Assembly (NCBI GenBank): GCA_017405595.1
Contig: JAFRAC010000007.1
Span: 124,001-188,000 of the forward strand
Direction of reading: 5' to 3'
Length of the DNA stretch: 64,000 nt
From: Thermoguttaceae bacterium
GTDB lineage: Bacteria; Planctomycetota; Planctomycetia; Pirellulales; Thermoguttaceae
The translations under genes were made by a program, and so were the position numbers. The notes under the pieces were generated by a model. It was given only the letters and a program-made list of their open reading frames with translations, did no database searches and was not told the origin of the DNA. The number at the start of each line of letters is the position of its first letter. Positions within the stretch are counted from its first letter, which is position 1. Below are positions 59,074 to 64,000 of the stretch, piece by piece.

Positions 59074-59397
59074 ATGCCTCTCTACGAAATTGAAACGAAC
59101 GGTCATATCGTCATCGCCTGGGGTGAAGACGAAGAGAAAGCGCTTGATATCCTTTACAAATACTACCCGAGCGAAGAAGTGGTTCGGATCACCAAACGCC
59201 CGCGTGATGCCTGGGTCATTTCCAAAGCGGTCCTGGGGATTAAGGGGAAAACCGACACCAGCGAGCTGGCGCGGGAATGCCTTTCGAAGGCCGCCGGCGA
59301 CAAGGTCCACGCCATCCGCCTTTACATCCAGGAATCGGGGGTCAGCCTCGACGAGGCGCGCCGGATCATTGAATCGAATATCGTCTACGGCTGGTAA
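59074..59397 (+). CDS. Small conserved protein of unknown function
   Basis: A 107-residue soluble protein with a good RBS (AGGAG). The N-terminal 40 residues look like a compact alpha/beta unit ('LYEIETNGHIVIAWGEDEEKAL'). The second half is helical and charged. No signal peptide or family that I recognise. A weak hairpin (CCGGA/TCCGG, 59406-59428) with T5 follows the stop. It stands alone between two minus-strand operons. Confidence 0.65.
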   Translation: MPLYEIETNGHIVIAWGEDEEKALDILYKYYPSEEVVRITKRPRDAWVISKAVLGIKGKTDTSELARECLSKAAGDKVHAIRLYIQESGVSLDEARRIIESNIVYGW

Positions 59398-59448
59398 ACC
59401 TGCCTCCGGACGGTGTCCGAAGTTCCGGCTTTTTGCCGCGGGGGAAGT

Positions 59449-62400
59449 TTACTCTTCCCCCTCTTCCGATGCCGGCGGACTGTTTTCGTCCTTCTTCTCC
59501 TCTGCGGCCTCTTCGTCCTGTTCCGATTCGGAATCGGTGTCCCATGCCGGCGGAGCATCCTTTTCCGTTTCCGGCGCGTTTTCATCCTCCGGGGGAACTT
59601 CCGTGGTCCGGTCTGTTTCGGCCGGCGGTACCGGATCTTTTTCCGGTGTTTCGCTCAGACCGGTTTCCTCCCCGTTTTCGCTCTCCGCCGGAACAAATCC
59701 GCGGCTGACAAGCATATAGCCCCCCCAGAAAAACGGGTGTTCCCCGATGATCGCCTCTTTCGGCGGCGTGCCGCGGAACCGGGGTTCTTCTTTCAGGTTA
59801 AGAGGAGCGGCGGTGAACTCGGCAAGAACCTCTTTCCAGGCGGCGGGAGCCGGGGTTTTTTCGGTCTTGTCAAGAAACAGTTCCGCGATACTGTAGGCCG
59901 ACGGACCGCCGACCCGCCACCGGCTCGCCAGGATTGTCTCGGCGCCGTTGGCCTGCATCATGAGCAGAGGCATGAAAAATTCGGAACCGTTTCTCCCCTC
60001 TTTGATTGCGGTTTCGGCATCGGAACGAAGGCCGATCAGGAGAACGGTTTTCGGACCCCCCCACGGCAGGAACCGCCATTGCAGAAGGGGTTCCGCGCTT
60101 TTTTTCGCGCTGGGATTGAACAGGCCCCAGGCGGGGTCAACGGCGCGGATTTCGCCGAGTACGGCAAGCTTTCTGATTTGTGAGATATACAATCGGTCGG
60201 AACCGGTCCGGAGGGGTTCGGGCCAAACCGCCGATTTCGGAAGAGTTTTTTCGAGCCTGGCCAGCACGGCGCGCTGGAGGGCGTCGTTCTCTTTCGGATG
60301 CAGTTTTCCCGGGATGAGGACCGTTTCGCCGCGGAGCTGTGTTCCCGTTTCGGCGCGGGTAAAGCAGAGTGTGACGGTCGGAGCGCAGAAGAGCGTGAAA
60401 TTCGGCACCTTTGCCAGCGGAACCAGTTTTTCCCCCTGCGGCAGGGTCATCGCGTCGAAGGGACAGTACCAAAGGATCGAGTCGGGGACAACCGCAAGCG
60501 ACTCAAACTGCGCCCGGCCGCGCACGTCGTCGCCGGTCGGATTGCCGAGAAGGGCGCGGAAAAAGGAGTTTCCTTCGCCGCGCCATTCTTCGGAAAGGAA
60601 CTCTTTCAGGAGCTTGGCCTTGTTCCCGTCGGTCGCGCCGCAAGCATCCAGAAACGCCGCCAGTTCCCGCCCGATTCCGGCAACACTCCCGAGACGCCAG
60701 GAGTCGAATTCGTCCCGTGTCATCAGAAATCCGTAGAGCGCGCCGCCGACTTCAATGAACGAAAGGACGGCGGCTTTTTCCGGGATCTTCTCGCGCAGTT
60801 TGTTGAAATTCTCGCGCGGCGGAAAGACTTCGGGAACGGCAAACGGCATCGCGGCGATTCCGCGCAGACAGATCTCTTCCTCGTCCGAAACGGCCTGAAG
60901 CTGTTCCAGAAGAAGCTGATCGGCGGCCTGCTTTTCCGAATCAGGACTGATCGAGAACGGCTGGAGCTGTTCGGTAATCCGGGCGGCATTCTTGCGGAAC
61001 GTTTCCAGTTCCGGATATTCCACAAAGAGGTTTTGGCGCAATACGCGTGTTTCTTCGGTCAGCAAATGGTCGGGCGCCGCCGCCAGGTATCGGAGCGAAA
61101 AGGCGCGGCCCCCCATCTCCTGGAAGGTCAGGAACCGGCGGATGCGGATCCGTTCGGCGATCTCAAAAGCTTTTTCCGGCTGATCGCGGTCGATGGCCAA
61201 GAGAAACGCGTTGTTCAGCTCTTCGGTCCAGAGGCTGGTGTCGGCCGCGTACGAGGCGACCGGGTCGGCGGCCCAATCGTAGAAATCGGAAATCCGCAGA
61301 AGCTCGTCGTACAGGTCGGCGGCGGTACGGGGCGTCATCTCATCGAGGGATTGATTGAGCCTGTGTATCTGGAAAAAGCGGAACGATCTTTCCCTCGCGC
61401 CGGCGCACGCCTGGCCGAGCAGCTCTTCCCCCTCGTCGAGGTTCCCCTGCCGGAACGCGGCGACCGAAGCGAGGTAGCGGTAAAGGTCGGCGTAACGGCT
61501 TTCGGTCAGCCCCGACGATTTCAGCGCGCCGGGCACGCCGCGCAAAAGCTGTTCGGCGCCGGCGGTATCGCCGTGCCTGATCAGCTTTTCGGCGGCCAGG
61601 AGATGAAACGATGCGGCAATCCAGCCCGACCTGACGTTATTCGAGATCCATGACTGGACGAGGTCGATCGGCAGCTCCGATTCCGGGTCGTTCCTGAGAA
61701 TGTCGGCGGCGGCCAGTTTGCGCAGGGCTTCCTCGATTTCAAGAACGCTGCCGAACGCGTACGCCGAAACCGAACCTTCAAAATAGGAGTCCGCCGCCTC
61801 GAAGACTTTGCCGCTCTTCAGGTAGATGTCGCCAAGGGCAATGAGCGCCGACGAGGCAAGGAAATGGTTGTATTCCCCCTCCATCAGAAGCGAGTTGCTG
61901 AGACGGTTAATGGCCTCTTCGTGTTTGCCGGCCCCTTCCAGACCGAGTCCGAGGATCACGTCCAGAAACGGGCTCGACCAGTGGTTTCGCGAGACGGGCC
62001 GTTTCGAGAAGCATTCGACGATCGGACGGCTTCGATGGTCGGCGGCGGCCAGCGGACCGAGGATTTCATTCCGGCGGCGGACCGCCAATGCCGTGCAGCG
62101 GAGAATCTCAACCGGGTCGATTCTTCGCAGTTCCGGATTTTTCAGCATTCCCCCCTGTTTGATCCGCTCGTCGGTAATCGGGTCGCCGATCCGAATCATC
62201 GCATCGTTGGGGAAAAGTCCCAGCGGCAGATTGCGCGTGCCGGCGCCCCAGGGGGGGGCGGTCCCCTCGCTGTGGCGCGTTCCGGTCGGGTATTCAACGC
62301 GGGCGATCCAGTCGGGCGTGCTCAGATAGATGTCGATGGCCGACTCGAACGATTCCAGGGCGGCGGACAGATCGCCCGTGATATACGCCGCCTCGCCCAG

Positions 62401-62709
62401 AACCGCATAGTAGCAAATCGAATCGATCCAGCGCTGCTGCCCGATTTTTGTGGCTCCCGCCAGCTCGTCGCGGCAAAACTGCGCCGCCTCGGCGAAACGG
62501 CCCTCCTGAAGGAGCTGCACGGTTTTATAATGGGTCGCGGCGGGGATTGACGCGCCCCGCTGCGCGTAAAGCGGCGCGAGGAAAAAGAGAAATACGGCGA
62601 TCGGCCCGAGTGCCGGAACCGCGCCGCGGAGCAGGGGGTGCTTTTTGAATGAAAGTTCTCTGTATGTCATCGGTCTCGTTTTGTCAAGCTGAAACGCGCC
62701 TTTACTCAT
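59449..62709 (-). CDS. Exported TPR-CHAT protein lacking the catalytic Cys
   Basis: 1086 residues. A hydrophobic signal (about 30-50) is followed by a long alpha-helical, TPR-like region (about 50-560), a CHAT domain (about 640-1000), and an acidic Pro/Glu tail (about 1005-1086). CHAT proteases have a His and a Cys in 'SACxTG'; here the same strand reads VLLIGLRSD (about 885-893), without Cys, and no HG motif is seen before it. It is thus probably a non-catalytic CHAT scaffold. It overlaps the ruvX stop by eight bases; an ATG at 62670 is a possible alternative start. Confidence 0.8.
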   Translation of the reverse strand: MSKGAFQLDKTRPMTYRELSFKKHPLLRGAVPALGPIAVFLFFLAPLYAQRGASIPAATHYKTVQLLQEGRFAEAAQFCRDELAGATKIGQQRWIDSICYYAVLGEAAYITGDLSAALESFESAIDIYLSTPDWIARVEYPTGTRHSEGTAPPWGAGTRNLPLGLFPNDAMIRIGDPITDERIKQGGMLKNPELRRIDPVEILRCTALAVRRRNEILGPLAAADHRSRPIVECFSKRPVSRNHWSSPFLDVILGLGLEGAGKHEEAINRLSNSLLMEGEYNHFLASSALIALGDIYLKSGKVFEAADSYFEGSVSAYAFGSVLEIEEALRKLAAADILRNDPESELPIDLVQSWISNNVRSGWIAASFHLLAAEKLIRHGDTAGAEQLLRGVPGALKSSGLTESRYADLYRYLASVAAFRQGNLDEGEELLGQACAGARERSFRFFQIHRLNQSLDEMTPRTAADLYDELLRISDFYDWAADPVASYAADTSLWTEELNNAFLLAIDRDQPEKAFEIAERIRIRRFLTFQEMGGRAFSLRYLAAAPDHLLTEETRVLRQNLFVEYPELETFRKNAARITEQLQPFSISPDSEKQAADQLLLEQLQAVSDEEEICLRGIAAMPFAVPEVFPPRENFNKLREKIPEKAAVLSFIEVGGALYGFLMTRDEFDSWRLGSVAGIGRELAAFLDACGATDGNKAKLLKEFLSEEWRGEGNSFFRALLGNPTGDDVRGRAQFESLAVVPDSILWYCPFDAMTLPQGEKLVPLAKVPNFTLFCAPTVTLCFTRAETGTQLRGETVLIPGKLHPKENDALQRAVLARLEKTLPKSAVWPEPLRTGSDRLYISQIRKLAVLGEIRAVDPAWGLFNPSAKKSAEPLLQWRFLPWGGPKTVLLIGLRSDAETAIKEGRNGSEFFMPLLMMQANGAETILASRWRVGGPSAYSIAELFLDKTEKTPAPAAWKEVLAEFTAAPLNLKEEPRFRGTPPKEAIIGEHPFFWGGYMLVSRGFVPAESENGEETGLSETPEKDPVPPAETDRTTEVPPEDENAPETEKDAPPAWDTDSESEQDEEAAEEKKDENSPPASEEGEE

Positions 62710-63175
62710 CGTCGAGCGACTCGGCCAGGTCGGTTCCGCGGCATCCCCTTTCGATGTAGTTGGCCAGAAGGATTTGCGCCGCGATTTTGTCTGTCCGCTT
62801 TTTGCGCTGTTTGAGGGTCATTTTTGCCTCGCGCAGATAGTAACCCGCCTCGACGCTTGTAAACCGTTCGTCCATGTAGTCGACCGGAAGACCGGTCTGT
62901 TCCGTCAGCCACGCGCCGAACGCCAGGGCCTCGCGCGCTTTTTCGCTTACCCGGCCGTCCAGATGAATGGGAAACCCGACGACGAAACGAACGATCCGCT
63001 CTTCCCGGACGAACCGCTTGAAATACTCGGCGTCGAGCCGTTCGTTTTTGCGTGTATAAATCTCGTAGGGGCTCGCGATGATCCGGTCCGGATCGCTGAC
63101 CGCGATGCCGATCCGCACCGTGCCGAAGTCGATTCCGGCGAGTTTCCCTGTTTCCTTAGGTTTCTCTGTATCCAT
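62702..63175 (-). CDS. ruvX: Putative pre-16S rRNA nuclease / Holliday junction resolvase RuvX (YqgF)
   Basis: The 157-residue protein has the RNase H-like fold motifs: LAGIDFGTVRIGIAVSD (catalytic Asp), VVGFPIHLDGR, and DERFTSVEA (second acid). C-terminal 'KKRTDKIAAQILLANYIE' supplies the last Asp. YqgF trims 16S rRNA 5' ends and was proposed as a resolvase. It overlaps tcdA by 20 bases and the CHAT gene by 8. Confidence 0.93.
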   Translation of the reverse strand: MDTEKPKETGKLAGIDFGTVRIGIAVSDPDRIIASPYEIYTRKNERLDAEYFKRFVREERIVRFVVGFPIHLDGRVSEKAREALAFGAWLTEQTGLPVDYMDERFTSVEAGYYLREAKMTLKQRKKRTDKIAAQILLANYIERGCRGTDLAESLDDE

Positions 63176-63941
63176 CGGTTAGCCTCATGACGGCCTGGTT
63201 GGCGAGCAGCAGACCGAAGATTCCGGTAATGGTCGGCAGACTTCCGAGTGTGCCGCGGCGCCGCCCGTGCAGCCGCGGGTTGTCTTCGGAAACGCCGGGG
63301 GGAAGGATCGCGCCCGTGCCGCGGATTTCCCGTACCGGTTCCGTGGAGTAGACACAGGGGATCCGGTCGGTATCGACGCCCTTGCGGCGGATCCGCTTGC
63401 GGAGCATCATCGAAAGGCGGCAGTGTGTTACATCGGTCAGTTTCCCGAATCGAATCCGGGCCGGATCGGTCCTCAGCGCCGCGCCCATACTCGAAAGGAC
63501 CGGAATGCCGGTCTCGAGGGCGGCCGCCAGAAGCTCCACTTTCGGCGCAAGCGAATCGATCGCGTCGATCAGCAGATCCGGTTTCTTCCCCCCGAGGGTG
63601 AGTATTTCGGGAATCGAACCGGCGTTCAGCAGCGCGTCAACCGTTTCGACCTGCGCTTCGGGCCAGATGGCGAGGACACGGTCACGCGCCGCTTCGACCT
63701 TTCGGGCGCCGACGGTCGCGTGCGTGGCCAGGATTTGGCGGTTGATGTTGCTTTCGGTGATTCGGTCGCAGTCGGCCAGCCGAAAGCGGCCGACCCCGGC
63801 GCGGGCGAGCGCCTCGAGGGCGTACCCGCCGACCGCGCCGACTCCGGCGATCATCACGAACGACTCGTGAAGCCGCTTAACCGCATCGGCGCCCAAGAGC
63901 TGTCCGATTCGATGGAACTGATCAAATTTTTCCAACGCCAT
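63156..63941 (-). CDS. tcdA: tRNA threonylcarbamoyladenosine dehydratase TcdA
   Basis: 261 residues of the E1/ThiF fold: VMIAGVGAVGGYALEALARAGVG (ATP-binding), 'DCDRITESNINRQILA', 'DAIDSLAPKVELLAAAL', and 'YSTEPV' before a loop, then 'GSLPTITGIFGLLLANQAV'. TcdA cyclises t6A37 to ct6A in ANN-reading tRNAs. It is the first gene seen in the tcdA-ruvX-CHAT group on the minus strand. A GGGGAA/TTCCCC hairpin lies just upstream (about 63951-63966). Confidence 0.93.
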   Translation of the reverse strand: MALEKFDQFHRIGQLLGADAVKRLHESFVMIAGVGAVGGYALEALARAGVGRFRLADCDRITESNINRQILATHATVGARKVEAARDRVLAIWPEAQVETVDALLNAGSIPEILTLGGKKPDLLIDAIDSLAPKVELLAAALETGIPVLSSMGAALRTDPARIRFGKLTDVTHCRLSMMLRKRIRRKGVDTDRIPCVYSTEPVREIRGTGAILPPGVSEDNPRLHGRRRGTLGSLPTITGIFGLLLANQAVMRLTDGYRET

Positions 63942-64000
63942 CCTTTCCGGTATGGGGAATCATTTCCCCGAAGTTCTCCCGCCCGCGGCCGCCAGAAAAC

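Overview
The window reads as a chromosomal segment of a Planctomycetota bacterium (most likely a Pirellulales-like lineage; below phylum this is a guess). The phylum call rests on several hallmarks seen together: a DUF1573 protein, a DUF1598 protein with a glycine-rich N-terminus, a large exported protein that begins with the planctomycete 'RFEQLESRELLA' motif and carries dockerin-like repeats, a membrane-anchored squalene-cyclase-repeat protein, a TPR/CHAT exported protein, and two groEL genes flanking groES. Coding density is high, base composition is GC-rich, and I see no insertion sequences, phage genes or CRISPR arrays.

Layout. 0-3.7 kb (+): DUF1573 protein, then an amino-sugar pair (NagB-like deaminase and PIG-L deacetylase). 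3.7-7.4 kb (-): CDF metal transporter, RluB-type pseudouridine synthase, a small glycosyltransferase, a Gfo/Idh/MocA oxidoreductase. 7.7-19.4 kb (+): TPR protein, orphan ZnuA-like metal-binding lipoprotein, a lipoprotein and a cytochrome c'-like ORF that may be one gene split at a T10 tract, citrate synthase, a toroid-repeat membrane protein, ApbE, and the conserved phoH-pgpH-ybeY block. 19.4-28.2 kb (-): lidless Hsp70, queG, yidD, rnpA, a thioredoxin lipoprotein, archaeal-type phosphoglycerate mutase, and a two-gene cytochrome bd-like oxidase whose CydA-like subunit ends in a cytochrome c domain. 28.8-30.7 kb (+): dnaK. 30.9-33.3 kb (-): UDP-galactopyranose mutase, GtrA and a GT2 glycosyltransferase. 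33.7-36.6 kb (+): DUF1598 protein and an internally repeated membrane protein. 36.8-40.9 kb (-): DUF1015 protein, ahcY, nadA. 41.1-52.2 kb (mainly +): His/Cys-rich DUF1844 protein, a parS-like site, a small lipoprotein on the minus strand, a very acidic anchored alpha/beta hydrolase, tRNA-Arg(UCU), a dockerin/SGNH esterase, cyclophilin, and xseB-ispA-dxs. 52.2-58.9 kb (-): groEL1-groES-groEL2-dnaJ-grpE, preceded by ispF. 59-64 kb: a small unknown protein (+) and a CHAT/TPR protein, ruvX and tcdA (-).

How the parts connect. The strongest pattern is regulatory. Both the dnaK gene and the five-gene groEL1-groES-groEL2-dnaJ-grpE operon are preceded by sequences matching the -24/-12 (sigma-54) promoter with exact GG-N10-GC spacing, and I see no CIRCE element at either place. 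This suggests the main folding machinery is under RpoN and an activator rather than HrcA. A near-consensus parS centromere site (41655-41670) inside a larger dyad suggests that this part of the chromosome is bound by ParB and may lie near the origin. Other notable points are the bd-type oxidase lacking a visible quinol-loop signature and fused to cytochrome c, a DnaK with a substituted phosphate-loop glycine, and a CHAT protein without the catalytic Cys.

All calls are from reading sequence only. No database searches were run.
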